From contig CADCEC010000001.1 in the NCBI GenBank assembly GCA_902800395.1, forward strand, positions 231,466 through 295,465: a DNA stretch of 64,000 nucleotides. Direction: 5' to 3'. Positions 1 to 9,649 of this stretch are shown here, piece after piece; position 1 is the first letter of the stretch; each line of letters starts with the position of its first letter. Position numbers and translations under genes: made by a program. The notes under the pieces were generated by a model, which saw nothing but the letters and a program-made list of their open reading frames with translations, did not search any database and had not been told where the DNA came from. This DNA is from an uncultured Bacteroidota bacterium. GTDB taxonomy: Bacteria; Bacteroidota; Bacteroidia; Bacteroidales; P3.

Positions 1-269
1 TCGATGCGGTGGGAACACTCCATGTCGGTAGAGTTGTCGGCAATGAAGTGTGTGTGTGGGCATGTGATGTGCTGCGCAACCTTTACTATGTGCAGTTTAA
101 GAATTGTGTCGTTGTTGAAAGCCACGGTAATGAGATCAAGATGCTCGTTCCCTGTGGGAAGAGGGGAGAGTTCAAGGTTGTGATTACGACAATGTTTCGG
201 ACGGTGATGGTGATTCATCGCCTCAAGTGTCCGAATGACGATGCGGAAAAAAATGCGTTTGATGGTCAT
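1..269 (-). CDS. glycosyltransferase-like protein, 3' part beyond window edge
   Basis: Partial gene: 89 codons are visible and the reading frame runs off the left edge. Its ATG (269) overlaps the stop of the next upstream gene as ATGA, which suggests translational coupling. The segment LDLITVAFNNDTILKLH followed by HFIADNSTDMECSHRI resembles the N-terminal GT-A core of Bacteroidota family-2 glycosyltransferases (a hydrophobic strand, then a DNS-type turn). It follows another GT2 gene, so a shared role in surface glycan assembly is plausible. The family call rests on a short segment. Confidence 0.55.
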   Translation of the reverse strand, partial: MTIKRIFFRIVIRTLEAMNHHHRPKHCRNHNLELSPLPTGNEHLDLITVAFNNDTILKLHIVKVAQHITCPHTHFIADNSTDMECSHRI

Positions 270-1183
270 TCTGTTGTTTGTTTTCTTAGTAGTCCCTGTG
301 TGACGTTCCGTCGGAAGGATATCAGTTTGTTGCCTTTGTTGAATTGACCGCGTAAGGCAAAACCTGACCATAAGACGATGGTGGCGGCCCATTTGATGGC
401 TTCTTTGACGAGACGGACGAGGTATTTCTTTTTGCCAATCTGCAGGGTGCGGTAACGCTCGCTGACGCCAATACTATAGGTGAGGCGGTCAAAATAGTCC
501 TGCGTAAGCTTCTTGGGCGGGATGAGGTGGTAGAGAATGGCGGTGGGGAGGTAGTAGAACTTCATGCCGCGCGAGGTCATCTTGTCGAACAAGTCTTTCT
601 CCTCGGCCCCGATGAGGCTGTTTCCCTTACGGCCCAACTCGACGTTGAAGAGCCCTACGGCATCGAAGACGCTCTTGCGGTAGGCGGCATTGCCGCCGCC
701 GGGGAAGGCGTCGCCGGGGAACTCACGTTCTTTCTCGCCAAGATAGAGCTTGCCAGTGACCAGTTGGCGGGTGTAGTGGCTCATCCAGTTGGGCTCCGTG
801 CAGCCGTCGTACTGTGGCAGGATGGGACCTCCGGCGGCGACGGCATAGGTGTTGCGATGGAAGAAGTCGGCATAGGTGCTGAGGTATTCTTTGTTCACCA
901 GAGCGTCGTCGTCGACATAAACGAGGATGTCGCCCTTGGCGTTGCGTATGCCGCAGTTGCGGGCATGGGAAAGTCCTTGGTTGGCTTCAAAGAAATAGTT
1001 GAACCGTATGTCGGGATAGGCGGCTATAAAACGGTTGCACTCAGCTTTGGTGTTATCGCTGCTGTTGTTGTCTACCAGCACAATTTCATATTCCGAGTGT
1101 GGCAGGTCGCCCTCGGCTATGCTTTCCAGTACATTATAGATATACCGGTCTCGGTTGTAGGTGCATAAAATAACACTCAGCAT
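266..1183 (-). CDS. family 2 glycosyltransferase
   Basis: 305 aa, full length. The N-terminus (MLSVILCTYNRDRYIYNVLE) and the VLVDNNSSDNT turn are the nucleotide-binding strands of GT-A family 2 enzymes. YVDDDALV near residue 90 supplies the metal-binding DxD. The fold ends near residue 240; a hydrophobic helix around residues 265-285 suggests membrane association. It probably transfers a nucleotide-activated sugar to a cell-surface glycan; donor and acceptor cannot be read from the sequence. It lies 14 nt downstream of the YfhO gene and overlaps the next GT gene by 4 nt. Confidence 0.9.
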   Translation of the reverse strand: MLSVILCTYNRDRYIYNVLESIAEGDLPHSEYEIVLVDNNSSDNTKAECNRFIAAYPDIRFNYFFEANQGLSHARNCGIRNAKGDILVYVDDDALVNKEYLSTYADFFHRNTYAVAAGGPILPQYDGCTEPNWMSHYTRQLVTGKLYLGEKEREFPGDAFPGGGNAAYRKSVFDAVGLFNVELGRKGNSLIGAEEKDLFDKMTSRGMKFYYLPTAILYHLIPPKKLTQDYFDRLTYSIGVSERYRTLQIGKKKYLVRLVKEAIKWAATIVLWSGFALRGQFNKGNKLISFRRNVTQGLLRKQTTE

Positions 1184-1197
1184 ACACTAAAGAATAC

Positions 1198-3741
1198 TTA
1201 TTTCTTTAATTTTAATTCTTTCCTATATACCAGCACTACGGCGCCAATCATCGTCAGCAGCGTGACGATGGAAATTATTAGCGTGATTCTGTCGAGTTGG
1301 TTCATGCGAGGTGTCTCATTCTTGAATTCGATGACATGGTCGCCGGCGGGGACCTCGAGGGCGCGGAGGATGAAGTTTACTCGGATATACTCTGTGGGCT
1401 TTCCATCGATGTATGCAAACCAGTCAGGGGCATAATGCACCTCGCTGAAGACCGCCAGACGTGTGCCAGAGGTGTGGCTGTGGTACTTCAGATAGTCGGG
1501 GTTGTAAAGTTCCTGGTGCTCCATCGCTATCGCATCTGTCGAATCGGCTTTCCACTTTCCACATTCCACGTTCCATTTGCTTGCGTCGACCACGGCAGTG
1601 GTGGCGGGGTTGAAGTCCTTCAATGCCAAAATTTCCTCGTTGGGGTTGTTGACGGAAAGAATGCTGTCGACAAACCAGCAGTTGCCCAGTGCATTGGGGT
1701 TTCTCAGCACACCGATACCCTGCTTGAACGGCAGCACCAGATAGCGGGCGTTCAGCATGTTCAGTGCGGGCATGCTGACGTTGATTTGCTCCATGCTGAC
1801 AATGTCGTTGTTGGGGTTGTAGCGGCCGAGGTAGAAGTCAATGAGGTTCTGATAGCGGCTCAGCTTGGCGGCGCTGTAGCCACCAATCTGGTGGTGGAAA
1901 GCGCTGGGCTCGGAATCGTTGAAGGTGTTGACGGCGAGATTATACACTCGATAGTAGGTGTCGCCATTTTTCTCGGCCATCATGTCGATGCCGTCGTCAT
2001 AAGGTTGTCTGACTAGTTCCACCTCCTCTTTCTCCACGAAGTTGTCGTTGTTGAGGTAGCGGCGGTCCACCCCCCATAGGTCTATCAACACCAGCGCGCC
2101 TATAATGGCCAGCGCAATGCCGGATTTCTTGATTTTTTTGTTCAGGTAGAGCCAGAGGGTGGCGGCGGCGAGGAGGATGAAGATGATGGAGCGCCAGGAA
2201 TCGCTCATGAAGAGGCTCTTGCGGTCGGCTCTGAGTGCGGAGGAGAGATGGTCGGGCCACTGAGCTTCCACTTGACTGCTGAAGTCGAGGCTTCCGGAAA
2301 GCATCACGGCGAGGATGACCAGCACCAGTGTGGCGGTAGAGATGTACAGGCCTTTGATGATGTGTTTGCGGTCCGTGTCGGAGTTCTTGGGGTCGAAAAC
2401 ATGCTTCAGTGTGAGTGCTGCCATAATGGCCATGCAGGCATTGGCCAGCACCAGTGCCATGCTGGGAGTGCGGAACTTGTTGTAGAGCGGCAGGTGGTTG
2501 AAGAGCCATTCGTTCAACGCCATGAAGTTGCCACCCCAAGAGAGCAGGATGGAAACTATCGATGCCGCCAGAATCCACCAGCGCTCAGGACCTTTCACCA
2601 CCATCATGCCCAGCAGGAAGAGCATAATCACGATGGCACCGAAGTAGACGGGGCCGCTGGTGAACGGTTGTCCACCCCAGTAGAGGGGGGCTTTATCGTC
2701 CCAGGGATATTGATATCCGTTGTCTGCAAAGGTGTTGTAGAGTTTGGAACTCTCGGGGTCGATGGGTTCGAGTGAGCCGCCACCCATAGCCCCGGGGACA
2801 AGCAGGGTGTAGGTCTCGCCGATGCCGTAACTCCAGCTGAAGGCATAATTGATGTCTAGACCGTCGGCCGTATTTTCTGCGGCTTTTTTTGCGCTTTCGC
2901 CATAGAGGTCAGCAGGAGTTACCGTGAGCTCGTTGCCGCCGCGCATGGTGTATTTGGCATATTCTTCATTCACTAGCAATACTCGAGCATTACTACCGAA
3001 AGCCAGACCGGCACCCACAAGCAGGATGGCTATTTTGAGCAGGAAAGATTTGAAACGTTTATTGAGTATGGCGATTACGAGATATGTGATTCCCAAAATA
3101 ATACAGCCGATGGCGGTGTAGAAGGTGATTTGGATGTGGTTGAACGAAATTTGCAGGATGAGTGCCAAAGTGAACAGGAAGGAACCCCATAGCACGCGGC
3201 GATTACGGGTTTTATTGTCGAGTGTGGTGTCGACAGCGCTACGTAGTGTTAGCCATATGCCGGCCAACACGGGAGCCATCATGGTCATGGCATAAGCTTT
3301 TGTGACGTGGCCAGCTTCTATTATAATAAGATTATAACTACCTAGGCCGAATCCCAATGTCCCCACCAACGCCAACCATGGCGAAAGGCCAAAGGCAATC
3401 AATGCCACATAGAACCCAAGTAGGTAGAGAAATATAATGCCCACAGAACCGCTTAATCCTAGGAGTTCGAAATCTAAAATATTTTTTACGGGATTGAATA
3501 CTGAACGTTGTGGATCGTTGGTAATTTGATATCCAGGCATGCCGCTGAACATCGAAGGGGCCCAAGAAGGAATATGTCCAATTTCCTTCTTCGCTTCCCA
3601 TTGCATGTGGGCCATCGCCTCATACTTCTGTATATCACCTTGTCGGATGATTTTGCCTTCTGTGGCAGGCCATAGATAGATGCAGGACACTGCGAAGAGT
3701 GCCACGATGATTCCCACATGAATCCAAATGCTTTTCTTCAT
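1198..3741 (-). CDS. YfhO-family multispanning membrane protein
   Basis: 847 aa, typical length for Bacteroidota YfhO proteins. A first TM helix (residues 7-25) is followed by an extracytoplasmic loop with the family-like stretch FSGMPGYQITNDPQ, about a dozen further hydrophobic helices, a soluble domain (about 590-810) and a last TM helix before the lysine-rich C-terminus. The family has a GT-C-like architecture and is linked to glycosylation of envelope polymers; the substrate here is unknown. The soluble domain contains KWNVECGKWKADS, encoded by a degenerate 7-bp array at 1548-1575. It sits upstream of two glycosyltransferases on the same strand. Confidence 0.85.
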   Translation of the reverse strand: MKKSIWIHVGIIVALFAVSCIYLWPATEGKIIRQGDIQKYEAMAHMQWEAKKEIGHIPSWAPSMFSGMPGYQITNDPQRSVFNPVKNILDFELLGLSGSVGIIFLYLLGFYVALIAFGLSPWLALVGTLGFGLGSYNLIIIEAGHVTKAYAMTMMAPVLAGIWLTLRSAVDTTLDNKTRNRRVLWGSFLFTLALILQISFNHIQITFYTAIGCIILGITYLVIAILNKRFKSFLLKIAILLVGAGLAFGSNARVLLVNEEYAKYTMRGGNELTVTPADLYGESAKKAAENTADGLDINYAFSWSYGIGETYTLLVPGAMGGGSLEPIDPESSKLYNTFADNGYQYPWDDKAPLYWGGQPFTSGPVYFGAIVIMLFLLGMMVVKGPERWWILAASIVSILLSWGGNFMALNEWLFNHLPLYNKFRTPSMALVLANACMAIMAALTLKHVFDPKNSDTDRKHIIKGLYISTATLVLVILAVMLSGSLDFSSQVEAQWPDHLSSALRADRKSLFMSDSWRSIIFILLAAATLWLYLNKKIKKSGIALAIIGALVLIDLWGVDRRYLNNDNFVEKEEVELVRQPYDDGIDMMAEKNGDTYYRVYNLAVNTFNDSEPSAFHHQIGGYSAAKLSRYQNLIDFYLGRYNPNNDIVSMEQINVSMPALNMLNARYLVLPFKQGIGVLRNPNALGNCWFVDSILSVNNPNEEILALKDFNPATTAVVDASKWNVECGKWKADSTDAIAMEHQELYNPDYLKYHSHTSGTRLAVFSEVHYAPDWFAYIDGKPTEYIRVNFILRALEVPAGDHVIEFKNETPRMNQLDRITLIISIVTLLTMIGAVVLVYRKELKLKK
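1548..1575. repeat. heptamer array (CTTTCCA-type, 4 copies) inside YfhO gene
   Basis: Four consecutive 7-bp units (CTTTCCA, CTTTCCA, CATTCCA, CGTTCCA). On the coding (minus) strand they encode part of a W-K/N-V-E-S/C-G-K cycle in the soluble domain. This is a degenerate member of the heptamer family seen repeatedly in the window. Confidence 0.7.
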
Positions 3742-3790
3742 ATTCTTAATATTCTTAACTTTTTACTCTTAATTCTTAAACTCTTAACTT

Positions 3791-5779
3791 TTAGCTTTTT
3801 ACTGTCGGGTATTCCACGCGGACATGGTAGATACTCATCATCTTGGTTTTGAGGAAGCGGCGGATCTTGGCGACGTCGCCGTAGGAGAGGGGGCAGTTCT
3901 CAAGTTGTCCGCTGGCAATCTTGCCGTCGATGAGGCGGTCAATCATCTCGTCGGTGGCCTCCTTGGTATGGGTTTTCAGGCTGCGGCAGGCGGCTTCGAC
4001 GGTGTCGACAATCATTACCACTGCCGTCTCACGCGAGTAGGGACGTGGACCGGGATAACGGAACAGGCTCTCGTCGAATCCCTCGGGATGGCGCTCCTTT
4101 TCTTTAGCATAGAAGTAGCCCGTCATTGTGGTACCATGATGTGTGCGGATGAAGTCTTGCACCTCGGGGGGCAAGTGGTAGCGACGGGCTTCCTCCAGGC
4201 CGTCTGTCACATGTGCGGTAATCATCCGTGCACTCTCGGTGTAGTCCAATTCGTCGTGCGGGTTGAAATCGCCGGTCTGGTTTTCGGTGAAATAGAGGGG
4301 ATTGCGTATTTTCCCGATATCGTGGTAAAGGGCTCCCACTTTTGCCAACAGCACATTGCCCCCGATTTCGCTCACGAGGTCTTCCGTGAGATTGGCGACC
4401 TGCATTGAGTGCTGGAAGGTGCCGGGGGCACGTCGGCTAAGCTCGCGGAGGGCTTTGTTGTTGGTACTGCTTAACTCAAGCAGTGACAATGCCGTCGTCA
4501 TTCCAAAGAATTTCTCGAAGAGATAGATGAGGGGGTAGGCCAGCAGTGTGAGCAGGGCATTGAGGAAGAACATCAGGTACTTGGTGCCTTCGAGGGAGGA
4601 TAGATTGGTCTCCTGGCTCAGCACACCAGCGGTGTAGATAAATGAATAGCTGCCGAAAATCACCATCGCCAACACAAAGAACTGGCTTCTGCGTTCCAGA
4701 CTTCTCACCGCGATGATACTCATCATGCCGGTGACGAGTTGGTAGAAGATGAACTCGAACGAGTTGGGAACCAAGTTGGCGAGGATAATCACCGTGGTGA
4801 GATGGATGTAAAGTGCCACGCGCATGTCGAAGAACACACGCATCAAGATGGGCACGATACAGAGCGGTACAATCAGTATCCATTCGGGTGATTCCCAGGC
4901 CATCATGGCCTCGAAGGCCGACATGAGCAGTACGAGGACGAGCACAAAGGTTACCTTGCGGTTGTCTTCCAGTATGCTATGGCGGGTGTTTTTTAAGAAC
5001 ATATACAATGCCACAAAGGCGATCATTGCCAGTAGCACCTGTCCAGCCATTTGTCCCCATAGGTTGTAGCCGTCAGTGAAGCGGCGGTCGTTCTCTATCT
5101 CGAGGGCGGCGATGCGTCGGCCTTTTTCTTCTGTCACCTCTTCTCCTTTTGCGATGATGAGGTCGCCAGCCATCACCAGCTCGCTTGTGTTGCTGAGTTG
5201 AGACAGACGACTTTGCAGCTCAAGTTGTGTCTGGGTTTCGTCGAGGAGAAGGCTGGGGACGAGGATGCTGTCTCGCAGGAAACCAGGTTCGAGGTCGTCG
5301 CGGGTGATGAAGTCGCCAACCTTGTAGCTGTGACCCTCGTTGCCCGTTTTCCCGTCGAGAACTACTATCTCACGTTCTGCCGAAAGGGGTTCGTCCCATT
5401 CCAGATAACCGCGTCGGTAAATGGAGGCGATAGAGTCTTTCAGTTTGTGTAGTTCGGCGGAGCTGAGGGCGCCTCGACGTTCTTCGAGGTTTTTCAGCGC
5501 TGCAGTGTTGGCGCCGTCGTTGCGGTGGTAGAAAAGAGTGGCCTGAGCCCGCTCACGCTGTTCCTCAGTGGCCATCTCGCCTTTCGATTTTGTCACCGCA
5601 AAATCGTAGGGAGCCACAAGGTCGCTCTCTCTCCAGATACCTCCTACTTTGTAGTCGTAGTGGGCTCCATAGCGGGTATGGGGGAATATGGCGACGATGG
5701 CGACGGAAGTTACGAGCATCGCCAAAATCTTGTATGTCAGTCCTAAATGCCGCACAGCGGCGGATATAATGTTACCCAT
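3791..5779 (-). CDS. 7TM-HD domain phosphohydrolase (PgpH-like, putative c-di-AMP phosphodiesterase)
   Basis: 662 aa. One N-terminal TM helix (about 15-30) leads into an extracytoplasmic 7TMR-HDED-type domain (about 40-225). A block of about seven TM helices (about 230-415) follows, then a cytoplasmic HD domain with the metal motif HDIGK (YHDIGKIRNP) and a distal HH pair (RTHHGTTM). This order is that of the PgpH family, whose studied members hydrolyse c-di-AMP; the nucleotide specificity here is inferred. It starts at ATG 5779, about 22 nt below a -7 box, and is divergent from the exported protein gene at 5920. Confidence 0.88.
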   Translation of the reverse strand: MGNIISAAVRHLGLTYKILAMLVTSVAIVAIFPHTRYGAHYDYKVGGIWRESDLVAPYDFAVTKSKGEMATEEQRERAQATLFYHRNDGANTAALKNLEERRGALSSAELHKLKDSIASIYRRGYLEWDEPLSAEREIVVLDGKTGNEGHSYKVGDFITRDDLEPGFLRDSILVPSLLLDETQTQLELQSRLSQLSNTSELVMAGDLIIAKGEEVTEEKGRRIAALEIENDRRFTDGYNLWGQMAGQVLLAMIAFVALYMFLKNTRHSILEDNRKVTFVLVLVLLMSAFEAMMAWESPEWILIVPLCIVPILMRVFFDMRVALYIHLTTVIILANLVPNSFEFIFYQLVTGMMSIIAVRSLERRSQFFVLAMVIFGSYSFIYTAGVLSQETNLSSLEGTKYLMFFLNALLTLLAYPLIYLFEKFFGMTTALSLLELSSTNNKALRELSRRAPGTFQHSMQVANLTEDLVSEIGGNVLLAKVGALYHDIGKIRNPLYFTENQTGDFNPHDELDYTESARMITAHVTDGLEEARRYHLPPEVQDFIRTHHGTTMTGYFYAKEKERHPEGFDESLFRYPGPRPYSRETAVVMIVDTVEAACRSLKTHTKEATDEMIDRLIDGKIASGQLENCPLSYGDVAKIRRFLKTKMMSIYHVRVEYPTVKS

Positions 5780-5800
5780 AGGTTACAAAAATTGCAACTG

Positions 5801-5808
5801 CAAAAGTA
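5801..5808 (-). promoter_or_regulatory. -7 box for the 7TM-HD gene
   Basis: On the minus strand this reads TACTTTTG followed by C, matching the Bacteroidota TAnnTTTG -7 consensus. It is 22 nt upstream of the 7TM-HD start codon. Confidence 0.6.
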
Positions 5809-5831
5809 CTAAAAAAAATGAATCCGCTGAT

Positions 5832-5854
5832 GAAAAATTTTTTTTTCATCTTTG
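5832..5854 (+). promoter_or_regulatory. A/T-rich hairpin overlapping a -7-like box upstream of the exported protein gene
   Basis: An inverted repeat of GATGAAAAA and TTTTTCATC runs directly into CATCTTTGCA, a -7-like box with C in place of the first T. The start codon at 5920 lies about 65 nt downstream. The hairpin may be a regulatory site. Confidence 0.45.
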
Positions 5855-5919
5855 CACAATTTTTTTCGTGGTTTTGGGTTACTATTAAAATTTGAATAGA
5901 TAATACAAAAAGTATAAAA

Positions 5920-6681
5920 ATGATGAAAAGAGTTTTCTCGCTGGCTGCTGCCGTGCTGTTCACGGTGAGTGGCGTTTTTGCCCAGAACACCTTCAAGGGC
6001 ATCGTGAAGTACAAGGTTGAGTCTACCGGCACCGTGGCAATGACCATTCCGGAAGCTGCCGCTACCGCTGAAATTAAGGTCGACGGCAACAGCCTTTTCA
6101 CCAAGAGTCCTATTTTCTTGATGAATTATATCGGTGCTGAGTGTGTGCTGATTAACAACCTGAAGAACACTATTTGCATGGACCTCAGCATGTATGTCAG
6201 CTATCTTCGTTCGCAAGGTGCCGAATTCGACTATCAGGGAAGCGGTAAGATTCTGATTAAGGATGAATCTAAGCCCAGTGATTTTGACTCGTTAGAAATT
6301 AAAGATACTGAGCCAGGTCATTTCTATTACGAGTATGTGACCGGCGAGACCAAAGAGATTGCCGGCAAGACGGCCAAGAAGATGATTCGTCACCAGTATG
6401 ACGAGGATGGCGTCGACCATCCTATGGTGATGTGGTACAGCGACGAGATTGGTCCAAAAATCAACGTGCTGTTCAGCGGAATCAAGGGTATGCCCTTGGA
6501 GTGCACGCTCGATGCCGGTGAGGGTCGTGCTATCACTTATACCGCTACCGAGATTGTGAACGGCAAGGTGAAAGAAGCCGATTTCCTGCTGCCCGACGGC
6601 TACGATAGCCTGAGCGAAGATGAACTGAAAACCTTCTTTGAACAGTTCCAGGAAGAAATGGAGCTGCTCCAGGGAGAATAA
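5920..6681 (+). CDS. exported protein of unknown function (DUF4412/GLPGLI-like)
   Basis: 253 aa with an SPI signal peptide (residues 1-21, ending SGVFAQ). The mature part alternates strands. It begins FKGIVKYKVES, similar to the opening beta-strand of small Bacteroidota exported proteins of the GLPGLI/DUF4412 kind, and carries a central KEIAGKTAKKM segment followed by an MVMWYSDEIGP segment. The C-terminus is acidic. It probably works in the periplasm; no catalytic motif is visible. It is followed 43 nt later by ftsK on the same strand. Confidence 0.75.
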   Translation: MMKRVFSLAAAVLFTVSGVFAQNTFKGIVKYKVESTGTVAMTIPEAAATAEIKVDGNSLFTKSPIFLMNYIGAECVLINNLKNTICMDLSMYVSYLRSQGAEFDYQGSGKILIKDESKPSDFDSLEIKDTEPGHFYYEYVTGETKEIAGKTAKKMIRHQYDEDGVDHPMVMWYSDEIGPKINVLFSGIKGMPLECTLDAGEGRAITYTATEIVNGKVKEADFLLPDGYDSLSEDELKTFFEQFQEEMELLQGE

Positions 6682-6724
6682 GCAGAGTTAACCATTAATA
6701 GTTAACAGATAACAGTTAAGAGTT

Positions 6725-9310
6725 TTGGCAGGGACAAAGAAGAAGTCTGTAAAGAAGCCAAAGACGTCTCCGAAGCGGAGCGTGAAAGGTAAAGGCAAAG
6801 GGTCTTCCTCCAAGGGGAAGGCTTTTGCCGCTTTTCTGCGCAGCCAGCAGTTTGCCCGCATCCGTGGCGCTTTTTATGTCATGTTTGCGTTGTTCTTGTT
6901 GGTTGCGATGATGGGATACTATGCTACGGGTTGCGGCCGCGAGGCCAACTGGATCGGCAGTTTTGGCGGTGCTGTGGCATCTTTTTTTGCCTGCCGTCTG
7001 TTCGGTATTGGCAGCATGGGATTCTCTCTACTCTTCTTCGTCTACGGCATGCGGCTGTGGGACGTGGTGGTGTTGCCATGGTGGAAGACGCTGGGAAGTA
7101 CGGTTTTCTGGATGTTCTGGCTTTCTGTTACCTTGGGTTACATCGGCGTCCTTTCTGCCGCCGATATCGCTTACGAACCTTATGCCGGCATCGGCTTGAT
7201 GCTCGCTGTCCCGCTCGATGGAATGCTGAGTTGGTGGACGCTGGTGCTGCTGGTGTTTGTGGCGGTATTGTTCCTCATCTTTGTCCATAAGATGGAATTA
7301 CCGGAAATCCATGTGCCCAAAGTGGATTTCAAGAAGGTGGCGGAAGACTTAAAGCGCGTGGGAAGTGAGGAAGAGAAAGAGGAAGGAAGAAAGGAGAAGG
7401 GAGAGAAGGGAAGTGAAAGAACGGGTGTCGTGGACTTGAATGTCGAGCAGCAGCGTGAAGATCAGAAGGCGGAGTTCGACGAAGCTGCATTGAAACTGTT
7501 CCAAAGCCATACGGCTTCGAAAGACCCAGAGACTCCGAAGGCTCCAGAGACTCCGGAAGGACCAGAGACTCCGGAAGAACCCGAGGAGGTTGTTTTCGAT
7601 ATCGATGACGAGTTTGCCAAGTTGAACGAGAAACTCTCTAGCCAGCAGGAGCTTCCCACTACCGACGATGGCATCGACTTTAGGATTGAAGGGGAAACGG
7701 AAACTCAGGATAATCAGGAACCCCCAGATGACCCAGAGGAGCCAGAATCCCTCGAAGAACTCGACGATGACGACTACCGTCGCCATTATGGTGTTGACGA
7801 GCCCTATGACCCGCATCTGGACCTCGCCGACTTTGTGATGCCCGATACCGGCCTCCTCGAGGACTGGGAGGTCGCCAATACCAAGGTGACTAAAGAAGAA
7901 CTGATTGCCAACAAGGATCGCATCGTGCAGACCCTGAAGGACTACGGCATCGAGATTACTGAAATCTCGGCGCAACCCGGTCCCACGGTGACACTCTATA
8001 AAATCAAGCCTGCCCCGGGAGTGCGCATCAGCAAGATTAAAAACCTCGAGGACGACATCGCTCTGAGTCTTGCTGCCTTGGGCATTCGCATCATTGCGCC
8101 TATCCCGGGCGAAAGCAATGTGGGTATTGAGGTGCCCAATGCGAAACCCCAGATTGTGGCCATGAAGACCATGCTGGAGAGCGAAGCTTTCGAGAAGGCG
8201 AAAGAGAAGATGGACCTACCGGTGGCTTTCGGCAAGACCATCTCGAATGAGTGTTTTGTTACCGACCTTGCCAAGATGCCCCACCTTTTGATGGCAGGTG
8301 CTACGGGTACTGGTAAGTCCGTGGGTTTGAACGCTGTGCTGGCTTCGCTGCTCTATACCAAGCATCCCACAGAGTTGAAACTGGTGCTTGTTGACCCCAA
8401 GAAGGTGGAGTTCAGCCTCTATTCGGCTCTCGAACGTCATTATCTGGCTAAGATGCCTGACGAGGAAGAGGCTGTTATCACCGATGTAAAGAAGGTGGTG
8501 CGTACCCTCAACTCGCTCTGTATCGAGATGGATACCCGATATGACCTGCTGAAGCAGGCCAAGGTGAGAAAGATTACCGAATACAACGAGAAGTTCTGCA
8601 AACGCATGCTCAATCCAGAGCATGGACACCGTTACCTGCCTTATATCGTGGTGGTGATTGACGAGTTTGGCGACCTCATCATGACGGCGGGCAAGGAGGT
8701 GGAACTGCCGATAGCGCGACTGGCACAGCTAGCGCGTGCCGTGGGTATCCACTTGATTATCGCTACTCAGCGTCCTACGACAAACATTATCACCGGTACC
8801 ATCAAGGCCAACTTCCCGGCTCGTGTGGCTTTCCGCGTCACTTCAGGCATCGACTCGAAGACCATCCTCGACACCGGCGGCGCACAGCAACTTATCGGTC
8901 GTGGTGATATGCTTATCTCGTTGGCCGGCAAGGATATGATACGTCTGCAGTGTGCTCTTATCGACACACCTGAGATTGAGAAACTGGTGAAGTTCATCGG
9001 TGATCAGCGTGGCTACCCAGAAGGGTTTGAATTACCTGAATATCTGGACGAGAACGAGGAACCTAACAAAGAATTTGATGCGAAGCACAAGGATGAGTTC
9101 TTTAACGATGCCGCCCGATTGGTGGTGGCTTCTCAGTTCGGCAGCACCTCGCTGTTGCAACGCAAGCTGCAACTTGGCTACAACCGCGCTGGCCGCATCA
9201 TCGACCAGTTGGAGGCTGCGGGCATCGTGGGACCGAGCAATGGTTCCAAGCCACGCGATGTGCTCATCCATGATGAAGTGAGTCTCGAAGAATTGCTGAA
9301 GCAGTTATGA
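6725..9310 (+). CDS. ftsK: DNA translocase FtsK/SpoIIIE
   Basis: 861 aa, TTG start. A lysine-rich cytoplasmic N-terminus is followed by four TM helices (about 45-190), a charged Pro/Glu linker with imperfect PETPE repeats (about 255-285), and the motor domain. Walker A is GATGTGKS (about 525-532) and Walker B is VVVIDEFGDL (about 642-651). The C-terminal winged-helix gamma domain (VVASQFGSTSLLQRKLQLGYN region, last 75 residues) reads chromosome polarity sequences. FtsK pumps DNA at the septum during chromosome segregation and dimer resolution. The next ATG is far inside the TM block, so the TTG start is needed. Confidence 0.95.
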   Translation: MAGTKKKSVKKPKTSPKRSVKGKGKGSSSKGKAFAAFLRSQQFARIRGAFYVMFALFLLVAMMGYYATGCGREANWIGSFGGAVASFFACRLFGIGSMGFSLLFFVYGMRLWDVVVLPWWKTLGSTVFWMFWLSVTLGYIGVLSAADIAYEPYAGIGLMLAVPLDGMLSWWTLVLLVFVAVLFLIFVHKMELPEIHVPKVDFKKVAEDLKRVGSEEEKEEGRKEKGEKGSERTGVVDLNVEQQREDQKAEFDEAALKLFQSHTASKDPETPKAPETPEGPETPEEPEEVVFDIDDEFAKLNEKLSSQQELPTTDDGIDFRIEGETETQDNQEPPDDPEEPESLEELDDDDYRRHYGVDEPYDPHLDLADFVMPDTGLLEDWEVANTKVTKEELIANKDRIVQTLKDYGIEITEISAQPGPTVTLYKIKPAPGVRISKIKNLEDDIALSLAALGIRIIAPIPGESNVGIEVPNAKPQIVAMKTMLESEAFEKAKEKMDLPVAFGKTISNECFVTDLAKMPHLLMAGATGTGKSVGLNAVLASLLYTKHPTELKLVLVDPKKVEFSLYSALERHYLAKMPDEEEAVITDVKKVVRTLNSLCIEMDTRYDLLKQAKVRKITEYNEKFCKRMLNPEHGHRYLPYIVVVIDEFGDLIMTAGKEVELPIARLAQLARAVGIHLIIATQRPTTNIITGTIKANFPARVAFRVTSGIDSKTILDTGGAQQLIGRGDMLISLAGKDMIRLQCALIDTPEIEKLVKFIGDQRGYPEGFELPEYLDENEEPNKEFDAKHKDEFFNDAARLVVASQFGSTSLLQRKLQLGYNRAGRIIDQLEAAGIVGPSNGSKPRDVLIHDEVSLEELLKQL

Positions 9311-9333
9311 ATTAAGAGTTAAGAATTAAGAAT
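9310..9333. repeat. heptamer array (AATTAAG/AGTTAAG) between ftsK stop and lipoprotein start
   Basis: Three 7-bp units (AATTAAG, AGTTAAG, AATTAAG) fill the whole gap and abut the next ATG. Confidence 0.7.
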
Positions 9334-9582
9334 ATGAAGAAAAAGTATTTGTTTTTGGGAATGATGGCAGTGGGAATGCTGTTTGCGGTAGGTTGCTCGA
9401 AGGAGAAGACCTGTCGCTGCTCTGTGCTGCACTCCTCCAAGGTGCGTGTCATCAAGATAAAGGGTGGCAACTGCGAGGATATTAAACTCCTACGTTATCA
9501 TACCGATCAGGGAGACCTCAAGATTGACTCGTTGCTTTGCACCGATTACGAATTTGCCATAGACTCAATCTATGATGATTGA
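9334..9582 (+). CDS. small Cys-rich lipoprotein, copy A
   Basis: 82 aa. SPII signal with lipobox AVGC (Cys21). The mature peptide has the spacing CxC-x17-C-x21-C, starting SKEKTCRC. Three other short lipoproteins in the window (starts 9650, 17477 and 58139) share the CxC followed by two later cysteines, though the rest of the sequence is diverged. No function is known to me; paired cysteines suggest disulfides or a metal/cluster site in the periplasm. A thioredoxin-fused MauE-like membrane protein follows shortly downstream. Confidence 0.8.
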   Translation: MKKKYLFLGMMAVGMLFAVGCSKEKTCRCSVLHSSKVRVIKIKGGNCEDIKLLRYHTDQGDLKIDSLLCTDYEFAIDSIYDD

Positions 9583-9649
9583 AGGTCTTATCCCTTCCTT
9601 AAGGAGCGCTGGCATCTTGCTGGCAATAAAAAAGTAAAAGTATATAGAT

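Noticed and set aside
9-347. 112-codon plus-strand frame at the left edge
   Set aside because: The minus strand carries a GT-like frame that starts at 269 in an ATGA overlap with the GT2 gene; the plus-strand frame has no family features.
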